A DNA stretch of 18,919 bases, from assembly GCA_016256075.1 (NCBI GenBank), contig SDVU01000161.1:1-18919 (forward strand), given 5' to 3'. The position numbers and the translations under genes are program-made. Shown piece by piece: positions 7,740-16,087 of the stretch. This DNA comes from Dictyocoela muelleri. Lineage: Eukaryota > Microsporidia. The notes under the pieces are model-generated. The model did not search any database. It worked only from the letters and a program-made list of their open reading frames with translations, and was not told the DNA's origin. Position 1 is the first letter of the stretch. Each line of letters opens with the position of its first letter.

Positions 7740-8090
7740 TTTTAAATTTATGATAAATAAGATTTTACGATAAAAATTTTTAAATAAAAATTTTCAAATG
7801 CATGTGATATTTTATACTGTAGATTCCACTATTATATGAAGAGATTTTATCATTAAAAAAAGGATTTCACTGCAAATAGAAATAATTGACTGTAAAATAT
7901 AAAGATTTAACTTTAGATGAAATTTCCTAAAATTATATTTTTTTTAAAAAATATATTTTACAAATTTAAGTTTTAAATGAGGTAAAACACACGTATAGCC
8001 GATTTTGACCTGAAAAATAACGTTTTTACCTCAAAATAGCAGAATATTCAAATCTAATGCAAACTTCCCCGGTGGCACCAGATCCGAATC
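7740..8090. other. Upstream region of URM1, nothing recognised
   Basis: AT-rich intergenic DNA without an open frame. It must hold the URM1 promoter, but I cannot point to a defined element. Confidence 0.5.
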
Positions 8091-8091
8091 T

Positions 8092-8620
8092 TTTATGTTT
8101 TATTGTCATGTTAGATCAAGTCTTAATCAGCTATAACAACCCGAAAAAACAGTATGTCACATCCATATGCTGCGAATATCCAGAAATTTAAATTAATGAT
8201 ATGAGATACAAATATCCATGCTATTAATTATTCCCCGCAAAAAACTACCACCATTTAATTAATCAAAAAATCTTAAAGTCACTTTCACTTCTTTTAATTA
8301 ATCACTTGAAGATTTGTAAGGTGAATGCCAAAGAATAAACATGTTTCCGGATAAATGCAAGTAAGATTTAACAAAGGTACCCACTAAACTAAAAGAAAAG
8401 CGCCCGGGCGGAATATTGGCACACTCCAAAAACACTAACAATTGAACATTTTGAAAGATACTTCTTTATTTAAGGTCATCTCCTCCCGAGAACATGTAAT
8501 CACTACATTATTTAGGACTGCTAAATGCCAATCCCAATTATTTATTAAAGTGCCTTTAAAATAGTTCGAACCACGATACTTAAATTCAAGTGTGTCAAAA
8601 TTCAAGCCATTAGGTCTTTA
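8092..8620 (-). mobile_element. Degenerate SINE relic or relics
   Basis: Two pieces match the SINE on the minus strand. One at 8092-8140 corresponds to the TTATTGTCAT...AAGTCTTAATCAGCTATA part of the body. The other at about 8525-8620 corresponds to the start of the body and the head, including TTCGAACCACGATACTTAAAT around the B box. The body piece lies left of the head piece, as expected for a minus copy, but about 390 bp of unrelated or badly eroded sequence separates them. A short CACATCCATATGCTGC at 8158 may be a further scrap of the 3' end. This is much older than the other copies. Confidence 0.5.
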
Positions 8621-8819
8621 CATATGTTTTAGTATTTTTAATTACTGAGACATAATTATGATACTACAGGTAAAAAATTCAAACTTTCTTAACAAAATTT
8701 TTAAATCAAAAATTTTTTAAGATATCATTTTTAAATCAAAAAATTTAGTAAAATAATATTTTTAAAAATAAATCCATCTCTTAAACTTTTATTTATAGAA
8801 ATTGCAACTATTTAATCTA

Positions 8820-8912
8820 GAAATTAAAAAATTAATCAAAAATCAAAAATCAAAAATCAAAATTCAAAATTCAAAAATCAAAAATCAAATTTCAAAATTC
8901 AAAAATAAAATA
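8820..8912. repeat. (TCAAAAA)n low-complexity tract
   Basis: Seven-base units TCAAAAA/TCAAAAT run up to the left end of the MULE. A similar A-rich tract with AAATCAAAA units follows the right end (10975-11130), so the MULE probably landed inside one tract. Confidence 0.7.
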
Positions 8913-8916
8913 AGCT

Positions 8917-8967
8917 CGTCGCGATTCGCCCCATGGGTCGAAAGGCGACGGTTTTCGCCAGAAAAAA
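8917..8967 (+). repeat. MULE left terminal inverted repeat
   Basis: It is strikingly GC-rich for this window. CGTCGC at 8917-8922 and GCGACG at 8945-8950 enclose a TTCG-CCCCATGGG-TCGAA inverted repeat, so the end is itself an imperfect 34-bp palindrome. The continuation GTTTTCGCCAGAAAAA matches the right end. Confidence 0.85.
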
Positions 8968-9055
8968 ACATTGCTTGTTAATTTTTATATGTTAAATGTC
9001 AAAAAAAAATTAGTTATTTAAATAAAATTAAAAAAAATGATGTTAAAAAAAATGA

Positions 9056-10906
9056 TCAATTAGTTTTTATTTCAAATAAAGAAGCAATATATTTTAAAAA
9101 AAGATCATAAAATATATCATACTCCGAATTGGGCTTCCTAAATCGCGATTCATTATTTAGATTATTTGTAACTGTATATCGGTTGTGAAGTAATTTAATA
9201 ATTTCAAATTTAACTTTGTTTTGCTCCTTTATCAATTCTTCTACTAAAATTGTTATACTTGGATGAGGAATACGAATGTTAAAATTCAATGATCGGTCCA
9301 GCCTTCAATTGGATTCGTTGTAATGGAACAATCGGACAAAATTCTTATATAGGAACTCCAAAATAAAAAAAACATTAATACGTTCTTTGAAATCATTCTT
9401 TAAATAAAGTTCCATAAACCAATTACAAATTTCAAAAATATTCTTGTTATAGCTTTTATTATTTAAATTTCTTCATAAAGAAGAACATTTTTTGGTATTT
9501 CATTGGGTGGCAAAAAAGCACAAGCCATAATCATTTTACATCATTTCTAAAGGAATTATTTTCCTTGTAATGATTAGCTAGTTTATTTTTTTGAAGAAAT
9601 CTGTAAATATTCTGTCAAAAATAAAAAAAAAACAATCGTTTATTTGTGTTTCGAGATAAATTTTAGCAAATGATATCATTGCTGATTGTTTAAAATCCAT
9701 AATAATTATTTTCGGGTAAGTTTTTTAATTATTTTTCAAAAACAAAAATCCTTTTTCATATGAAATTTGCGTTTTTTTTGTAAAAAAATAAACTAACGGA
9801 AAAAATTTACATTCAAAAATGCCTAAAATTGTATATATTTGATAAAATTTTCCATGACATGATCGGAATGTTCCATCAGCTATCCAAGTAGAACACATAG
9901 ATAGATGATATAAATTTTCTTTTGTAATAAATATAATAATGCGATTTTGACATTCAATCCTGGAATCATATAAATAAAAAAATCATCCTTTTGGTGTTCT
10001 TTAATTAAATCACAAATATCAAATTGGTTATTATTTATCAAAATATTCATATTTTTTCGAGTTTTTGACACATTTTTCGAAAGTTCTCATATTTGTAATA
10101 TATATTACACGTTGACAACATCCATAGCTGCCAGCCAAGAGAGTTGTCTCCTACCGTGGTCTGTGACCTTGGGCTCTTAGTGTTCCAATAATATGTCACT
10201 TCCTACGCTATCCAGAATCCCAGCTGTATATGCGATCTTCGTTTTAACAATGACTCAGCAGGATACAGGTAATTAGTGGCTTTTCATGAATTCTTTATTT
10301 TTTCACTACTTTTTGTCGATATGCGTCGCCGCAATCATCCCCAGACCTAGGAGAGTCCTTTCTGCTTCATTGTCATATTATACTAAGTCTTAATCAGCTA
10401 TACCACACTGGACAACTGTATATTAACTATAATTATATAGTTATGACCGCTTAATGTCATTCCCTATTATTTATTAAAGAGTGACGTCTGCGGGATTCAA
10501 ACCACGATACTTAAATTTTACATTAAAGAGTGTTAACCACTGAGCTATCTGGCTCTCATATTTGTTCGATTTTATTATTGCTTCTGGCGATAAATTTTTG
10601 ATTGCAAAATTCACAATGTTCCTTGAAGTTTCTTCAGTAGATAAAGACCTTTGTTTTATAAATTCTTTGGTGTATAAAGCTTCGTTTTCTCCAAAATTTT
10701 GCAAGTGGTTATGAATTTTTTTCACTTAAAATTGTATAATTATTTGAAGTTACTACCGAGCCACTGCATTTACGATTAGAACACCTCCGGAATATATGTA
10801 TGTGGTTTTTATTCCTGACCGAATAGCTATATCCATTATATAAAATAATTTTCCCGACTCTTTTTGACGATATTATTTCAGGGTTTCCATAATTTATATT
10901 AGGCAT
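9056..10906 (-). pseudogene. MULE transposase with FLYWCH zinc finger, broken and SINE-interrupted
   Basis: The protein would start at ATG 10906. The first 65 codons give IILYNGYSYSVRNKNHIHIF, RRCSNRKCSGSVVTS and, after a one-base shift in an A-run near 10720, HNHLQ: together the Cys-Cys-His-His set of a FLYWCH finger that binds DNA. The frame then runs into the SINE at 10553. Beyond the SINE (below 10096) come STWIADGTFRSCHGKFYQ (first catalytic Asp at 9875-9877), FPLVYFFTKK, KIIIMDFKQSA (second Asp at 9695-9697) and TTNPIEGW (Glu at 9304-9306, plus-strand coordinates). A last open stretch of 77 codons from 9289 down to 9056 starts in a shifted frame, RSLNFNIRIPHPS. All three catalytic positions are still recognisable, but several frameshifts and stops separate them. 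The family role is cut-and-paste transposition of its own terminal repeats. Confidence 0.85.
10097..10553 (-). mobile_element. tRNA-derived SINE, full length, perfect 12-bp target duplication
   Basis: Direct repeats TCTCATATTTGT lie at 10085-10096 and 10554-10565 and fix both ends of the SINE at 457 bp. On the minus strand it begins GCCAGATAGC, with A box TAGCTCAGTGG (complement of 10537-10547) and B box GGTTTGAATCC (complement of 10493-10503). It ends in ACGTGTAATATATATT. The sense strand has no run of four T, although its complement has several. It splits the MULE transposase gene, so it is younger than the MULE insertion. Confidence 0.95.
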
Positions 10907-10920
10907 TAAGGTAAAAAAAG

Positions 10921-10971
10921 ATTTTTCTGTCGAAAACCGTCGCTATTCGCCCCGCGGGGCGAAACGCGACG
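10921..10971 (-). repeat. MULE right terminal inverted repeat with perfect 18-bp palindrome
   Basis: TTCGCCCCGCGGGGCGAA (10946-10963) is a perfect palindrome. With CGTCGC and GCGACG outside it, 10938-10971 forms a 34-bp palindrome with two mismatched pairs. It is the inverted partner of 8917-8967. It lies about 170 bp upstream of the start of the 664-codon gene. Confidence 0.88.
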
Positions 10972-10974
10972 CAA

Positions 10975-11130
10975 GGATGAAAATAAAAATCTAAAAAAAA
11001 GTAAAAGTCTAAAAAAAAATCTAAAAAAATAAAAAATCAAAAAAAAAATCAAAAAAAGAAAATAAAAAAAAGCATAAAATCAAAAAAAAATAAAAATCAA
11101 AAAATATAAATCAAAAAATATAAAAAAAAT
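10975..11130. repeat. A-rich low-complexity tract upstream of the secreted-protein gene
   Basis: Runs of A are broken by TCT, TCAA and TAT. The tract makes up the whole leader between the MULE end and the next gene and must include its promoter; TATAAA-like sequences at about 11100-11128 are possible but not distinctive here. Confidence 0.55.
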
Positions 11131-11144
11131 GTGATTTATCTCTT

Positions 11145-13139
11145 ATGTATGGGTATTTTTTATTTTTAATGAGTGTTATATGCAACTATATAACTATTGT
11201 GGAGTTAAATCGAGAAACTAGTAAATTATTATCACTTAAAAAAATAGTACCTCTCTATTATAGAAGAAAAGCATATTTAAATGCCGTAAAATATCTAAAT
11301 ACAGAAAATTTAGATGCTGCTCTAGTTTATACAATTCGTAAAAAGTGGTATGTTTTGAATAAAGACGGTACTATAGAGGCATTTTTTCCTGCTAATAAGA
11401 ATAATAGGCATATATTTGTTATGATACCTGATAAAAATTTAAGTTGTCTCGAAAATTCATCTGATATTCAATCGAATGATTTTATTAAAGGAAAGATCAT
11501 AAATGAAGTATCTAATGACAAATATTATATGTCGGAAAAAATATTTTCAAGGCCATTACACCAATATCAATTTTGTGTTAAAATAAATATTGACCCTGAA
11601 ATTATTAGAAAAAACGACGCACTTATTTATTTCAATAAAAAAAATATCAACGATGATTATACTAATAACACTCTAATTGAATATCAAAAAAAAATTTCAC
11701 AACCTAAAATCGCAAAATATGTTAAGGAATCTCAGCCTGTGCTTAAGAATGATGAAAATGATGAAAAAGGTGAAAATAATGAAAAAGACGAAAAATATGA
11801 AAAAAATGAAAAAAATGAAAAAAATGAAAAAAATGAAAAAAATGAAAAAAATGAAAAAAATGAAATTATAAACCCATCTTTAAAAGACTGTCAATCAGAT
11901 TCTCCGCCAAAAATAACAATTTCGCTTAAAGAAATAGGATTTTATAAACGATTAAAACGTAAAAAATATCATTCAATGCGAAAAAAATCAATGATTGAAG
12001 AAAAATTATCAACCAATGCAGTTCACGAAAACAGTTTAGTGTGTGATGATAGTAATATACCTGAAACTAATATTTCAGAAAAACAAAAACCACAAAAAGG
12101 CTACGAGATAAATTCAATTCAGGGAGAAATAATGGAATCAAAAAACCCGAAAGTCTTTGAAAATGGGAGAGAAGAAAAATTCATCCAGCCTCTAAAATAT
12201 GAATATAATTCAAAACAAACTGATGAATCAAATATTCAAAAAAAATCAGCTATTGAAAATAAGTCAGTATATGAACAGAATTTTTGCCCAAAGAGAATGG
12301 GAAATTATTACTATAAAAATCCAAAACCATTAGAAATCAAAGAAGAATCAAAAATTCGAAATAAATCGATGGTTCAAAATAAATCGATGGTTCAAAATAA
12401 TTCAATAATTCAGAATAATTCGATTGTTCAGAATAATTCAATATTTCGGAATAATTCAATATTTCGGAATAATTCAATAGTTCCGAATAAATCGGTATTT
12501 CAGAATGTGGATGGAACAATAAGTAAGCTATTAACTCGAACTGATTTGAAAAATAATTCCGATTTATTAAATAAACCCGATTTTACAGGACAAAAAGATT
12601 TACCATCTCATGGGGAATTAACAAATGAAAATTTAAAATTTAAAAAAATATTGCAAAATCAAAAGATCTTAAATCGACAGGAAATAAAGGCGAAAGAAAA
12701 ATATCAACCAAATAACTTCATAGCCAGTCAAAGTCAATCAGTTTCAAAAAGTGCAAAAACATTTAATACTAATAATTTTCCCTTTAATCACGTATATCAA
12801 AAATTCATCTTAAACGACTCGGGAGATTTTTTACCACAGAACCAACAAGTTACTGATATTGAAAGCTTCCCAGAAATTATAACAAATAATGACAATTTGC
12901 AAAATATAAACGCAAACAACTTTGTCGCCCCTATTCAGTTTTTATTAAGTGAAAACGATCAATTTATTTTTAAAAATTCACTCGTCAGTTTTATTAATTG
13001 TGATACAGTTCCGATAATACATCCTTTGGCACCATTTGATTTTATAACTCAAGATGTGGCGTATGAATATGGTGTATCAAGCGGGGATTTTATTTTCATC
13101 CCGATTTATTTACATTTTTATGAAAACCGAGTTGATTAA
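11145..13139 (+). CDS. Probable secreted Asn/Lys-rich repeat protein, function unknown
   Basis: An uninterrupted 664-codon frame, not recognised as any family. The N-terminus MYGYFLFLMSVICNYITIVEL looks like a signal peptide with no later membrane segment, so export to the spore surface or host cell is plausible (inference). Residues about 25-190 look folded. About 200-240 is a charged run of NEK triplets encoded by a 9-bp microsatellite. About 402-456 holds eight 6-residue repeats of the form N-[KN]-S-x-x-x (NKSMVQ, NNSIVQ, NNSIFR). The last ~80 residues are again hydrophobic and ordered-looking. Overall it is rich in Asn, Lys, Ser and Ile and poor in Cys. An ATG at 11129 is followed at once by a stop, so the start at 11145 is preferred; Met9 is the alternative. 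The frame being kept open through A-rich repeats argues for a real, selected gene. Confidence 0.8.
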   Translation: MYGYFLFLMSVICNYITIVELNRETSKLLSLKKIVPLYYRRKAYLNAVKYLNTENLDAALVYTIRKKWYVLNKDGTIEAFFPANKNNRHIFVMIPDKNLSCLENSSDIQSNDFIKGKIINEVSNDKYYMSEKIFSRPLHQYQFCVKINIDPEIIRKNDALIYFNKKNINDDYTNNTLIEYQKKISQPKIAKYVKESQPVLKNDENDEKGENNEKDEKYEKNEKNEKNEKNEKNEKNEKNEIINPSLKDCQSDSPPKITISLKEIGFYKRLKRKKYHSMRKKSMIEEKLSTNAVHENSLVCDDSNIPETNISEKQKPQKGYEINSIQGEIMESKNPKVFENGREEKFIQPLKYEYNSKQTDESNIQKKSAIENKSVYEQNFCPKRMGNYYYKNPKPLEIKEESKIRNKSMVQNKSMVQNNSIIQNNSIVQNNSIFRNNSIFRNNSIVPNKSVFQNVDGTISKLLTRTDLKNNSDLLNKPDFTGQKDLPSHGELTNENLKFKKILQNQKILNRQEIKAKEKYQPNNFIASQSQSVSKSAKTFNTNNFPFNHVYQKFILNDSGDFLPQNQQVTDIESFPEIITNNDNLQNINANNFVAPIQFLLSENDQFIFKNSLVSFINCDTVPIIHPLAPFDFITQDVAYEYGVSSGDFIFIPIYLHFYENRVD

Positions 13140-13248
13140 AATCATTAATACATTTTTAATATTAACCTTCCCTTTTTAATATTGAAGTCTCTTATTTATT
13201 TTTTTATATTAAAATCTTCTATAATTTTTTATTTATTTTCAAATGTAT

Positions 13249-13704
13249 ATATATTCACATGCTGACAACATCCATAGCTGCATACCTACAGAGTTGCCTA
13301 CTACCGTGGTCTTTAGAATTTTTGTTCTTGGTGTTCAAATAATACGTCACTACTGAGCCACCCAGAGGCCCAGCTGTATATGCGATTTTCGTTTTATCAA
13401 TGACTCAGCAGGATACGGGTAATTAGTGGCCTTTTCATTATTTTTTTTATTTTTCACTACTTTTTACCAAGGTGCGTCGCCGCACTCATCCCCACACCTA
13501 GGAGAGTCCTTTCTGCTTCATTGTCATATTAGACCAAGTCATAATCAGCTATACCGCACTACAACTGTATATTATACTATAATTATATAGTTATGACCAC
13601 TTAATGTCATTCCCTCATTATTTATTAAAGAGTGAATTTGCTGGATTCGAACATCGATATTTAAATTTTACATTCAAGAGTGTTGAACACTGAGCTATCT
13701 GGTC
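13249..13704 (-). mobile_element. tRNA-derived SINE, full length, near-perfect target duplication
   Basis: The copy runs from the head GACCAGATAGCTCAGTG (minus, from 13704) to a tail ending in ATATATAT near 13249. The flanks TTATTTTCAAATGTAT (13233-13248) and TTATTAAAAATGTAT (13705-13719) are an imperfect duplication. It lies about 110 bp after the stop of the 664-codon gene, in the opposite orientation. The B box is slightly altered (GTTCGAATCC becomes TGTTCGAATCC). Confidence 0.88.
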
Positions 13705-14124
13705 TTATTAAAAATGTATGATTACAATGGATCTTCCTTATAATGTTGCTCAATTTTTGAAACTGGGCAACATTCCAAAACGAATCAAAATGTTGATTTT
13801 TTTTTGAAAATATCACACTCCTTCAAAATATATTTTTTAAGTGTAAATTATTTCTTTATCAAAATTTATAATCTTTTTGATTTTTTTTAAAATTAAATTA
13901 AAAAACACCCAATTTTTCAAATTGCTCATGATTGTCTATGTTAAAAACCCATAGACGCTTAAATAAAATAATATTTCCCGATGTTCTGATTCTTCTTGCC
14001 GTAAAAGAAAAGTGATTACTAATAGCAAATAATTTTTATTTTTTTCAATGAAATTAAAATTTAATTTTAAATATTTTTTTATTACTTTTAAATAAATTTT
14101 TTTTATAATTATTTAATATAAGAT
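13705..14124. other. Intergenic, one hairpin
   Basis: No gene is seen. AATGTTGCTCA (13742-13752) pairs with TGGGCAACATT (13764-13774) over an 11-nt loop. The rest is AT-rich. Confidence 0.5.
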
Positions 14125-14475
14125 ACATGCGGCAAATATCCATAATTTTCCATCCTAATGATGTCACTAACCATAGTCTTTAGGGAGTCGGTTCTTGTAT
14201 TCAAGTAATATGTCACTCATATGCTGCCTAGAGGCAATACTGTATACGCGATTTTTGTTTTATCAATGGCTCGGCAAGATACATGTATTATAGGCAGTCC
14301 ATAAATAAATATTTTCTATATTTTTGTCGAGATTTATCACCATAATAATCTACCAGCTGTGTATGTCTTTTCTGTTTTATTATCATATTATACCAGATCT
14401 TAATTAGCTACATCACACTAAAGCAACTGTATATTACTATAGTTATTGACCGCTTAATTTCATTCTTCATTAAAT
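14125..14475 (-). mobile_element. Older tRNA-derived SINE copy lacking the head
   Basis: The body is recognisable from the CATCC-type 3' end (14150) through CAATGGCTCGGCAAGATACA (about 14263-14283), TTAATTAGCTA and GACCGCTTAATTTCATTC. It has many changes and small gaps. It stops before the tRNA-like part, so it was 5'-truncated or eroded. Confidence 0.8.
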
Positions 14476-14883
14476 AATCATTTAAATTGTATAAAATTGA
14501 CTTCTTAAAAATTGATTTTTTCAGAATATTAAATCCAAGGTAGCTATTTAGAGTTTGACAACATTCTAAAGAAGACCCGCTAACTATAATTTTTATATAA
14601 TTTTAATTGCCATTTAAATATTAATAATTGAATTTGGGATTTTAAATAACGGCCGAGAGCGGCGCAGAAATACGAAGAGAGGAAAACTTTTTACAGTTAT
14701 ACACTACTTTTAAAATTATATGGCTTCAAGAGATTCTATGCGAAGCGGATCACTAAATATGGACGGTTAGTTTTATTAGACTTTTCATTCTCATATATGT
14801 GTTATTGATCAATCTGTAAGTTCCAGTTTCTATAATAAATTCGTCAAGTCAAATTAAATAATAAAAATTCAAATTTGAAGAAG
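14476..14883. other. Intergenic, nothing firmly recognised
   Basis: A slightly GC-richer patch (AACGGCCGAGAGCGGCGCAG, 14648-14667) precedes a 16-codon frame at 14720-14770 (MASRDSMRSGSLNMDG) that I cannot assign. Confidence 0.4.
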
Positions 14884-15340
14884 ATAATATATTACTTGAT
14901 GACCACATCCATAGCTGCCAACCCGGAGAGTTGTCTCCTACCGTGGTCAGTGACCTTTGGTTCTTGGTGTTCCAATAATACGTCACTTCCTAAGCTACAT
15001 AGAAGCCAAGCTGTATGCGATTTTCGTTTTATCAATGACTCGGCAGGATACAGGTAATTAATGGCTTTTCATGAATTTTTATTTTTCAATACTTTTTGCC
15101 GAGATGCGTCACCGCATTACTCTACACACCTAGGAGAGTCTTTTCTGCTTCATTGTAATATTAGACTAAGTCTTAATCAGCTATACTACACTGGAACAAT
15201 TGTATATTACTACTATATTTCTATAGTTTTTACCGCTTAATTTCATTCCCTCATTATTTATTAAAGAGTGACGTCAGCAGGATTCGAACCCCGATACTTA
15301 AATATACATTCAAGAGTGTTAACCACTGAGCTATCTAGCC
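14884..15340 (-). mobile_element. tRNA-derived SINE, full length
   Basis: The head begins GGCTAGATAGCTCAGTGG (minus, from 15340), and the B box is the canonical GGTTCGAATCC (complement of 15280-15290). A single GTAT is missing where others read GCATATACAGC; this copy has GCATACAGC, as does the copy at 15469-15777, so the two are of one subfamily. The sense strand has no run of four T. A loose duplication of TAAATAA-rich sequence flanks it but is too AT-rich to trust. Confidence 0.88.
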
Positions 15341-15468
15341 TAAATAAAAAAATAGTTTCATTTATGCCGAAAGGCGATTTAAATTTTTAAAGTGGAGGGG
15401 GCCAAGCCGATGGAGAATCATTTTATTTTATTATCTTCTTAAAATGCAGATTTCACAGCGATAAAACT

Positions 15469-15777
15469 CTTTAATGTAAAATTTAAGTATCGAGGCTCGA
15501 ATCACGCTGACGTCAATCTTTAATAAATAATGATGGATGATATTAAGCGGTCAATAATTTAGAAATATAGTATAAATATGGTGTTTTTACAGTGATGTAT
15601 AGCTGATTAAGACTTAGTCTAATATTACAATGAAGCAGAAGAGACTCTCCTATGTGTGTGCATGAATGCGGCGACGCATCTCGGCAAAAAATAGTAAAAA
15701 ATAAAAATTCATGAAAAGCCATTAATTACCTGAATCTTGCCGAGTCATTGATAAAACGAAAATCGCATACAGCTTGG
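15469..15777 (+). mobile_element. tRNA-derived SINE, both ends missing
   Basis: It starts in the head at ACTCTTTAATGTAAAATTTAAG, after the A box, with a B-box-like GGCTCGAATCA, and runs through the body to ATCGCATACAGCTTGG. It then stops abruptly at 15777 where the LTR of the Ty3/gypsy element begins. The remaining ~120 bp of SINE would be expected beyond the other end of that element, outside the window. It is inverted relative to the close relative at 14884-15340, with a 128-bp spacer. Confidence 0.85.
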
Positions 15778-16087
15778 TGACGGAACCTCGGAAGACCCCG
15801 GCGCAACCTGTCAATTTATGACAGTATATCGATATACAACTGTGGTTGTTCGATACATTCATTTTAATGTAAGTGCCTTGTTTCATAAAAGACCTTTTTT
15901 TATCATTGTAATAAGATTTATAGGAAGAGTTTGGGTAAAGCATCTTTATTAAAAATCCTCACTCTTTTTATACTTTTAAATCTCAATTTACGTTTCAACT
16001 CCTTAACATTAACCAATAGCAATTTAATAATTATATAACATAAATCGTTACATATTTAATTACCAATGATTCGTTAAACACCTAACA
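15778..16087 (-). repeat. Putative 3' LTR
   Basis: Read on the minus strand it begins TGTTAGGTG, just after the end of the integrase region, and ends CCGTCA exactly at the SINE junction: a TG...CA repeat of 310 bp. It contains AGTATAAAAAGAG, a TATA-like site, followed by AATAAA. No clear polypurine tract sits right before 16087, so the inner boundary could be nearer 15997. The second LTR is outside the window. Confidence 0.55.

Larger units (their letters stand above)
8917..10971 (-). mobile_element. Mutator-like (MULE) transposon with GC-rich palindromic terminal repeats
   Basis: Inverted repeats of about 50 bp bound the element (8917-8967 and 10921-10971). Each begins CGTCGCG, runs through TTCGCCCC and continues GCGACGGTTTTCG. 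Between them a minus-strand gene shows FLYWCH-type zinc-finger, MULE and catalytic motifs. Without the 457-bp SINE inside it, the element is about 1.6 kb, which is compact for a MULE. Flanking DNA is A-rich; AAAATAAAA occurs a few bases outside both ends, but a target duplication cannot be fixed in such sequence. Confidence 0.85.

Noticed and set aside
11677-11871. 64-codon Met/Lys-rich frame
   Set aside because: Off-frame shadow of the NEK repeat in the 664-codon gene.
12337-12519. 60-codon antisense frame
   Set aside because: Complement of the NxS repeat block.
14720-14770. Short first exon or small gene MASRDSMRSGSLNMDG
   Set aside because: Only 16 codons, no convincing splice signals and no continuation found.
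14875-15057. 60-codon plus-strand gene
   Set aside because: Antisense to a SINE copy; no coding signal.
15722-15943. 73-codon minus-strand gene
   Set aside because: It spans the SINE-LTR junction, so the frame is an accident of insertion.
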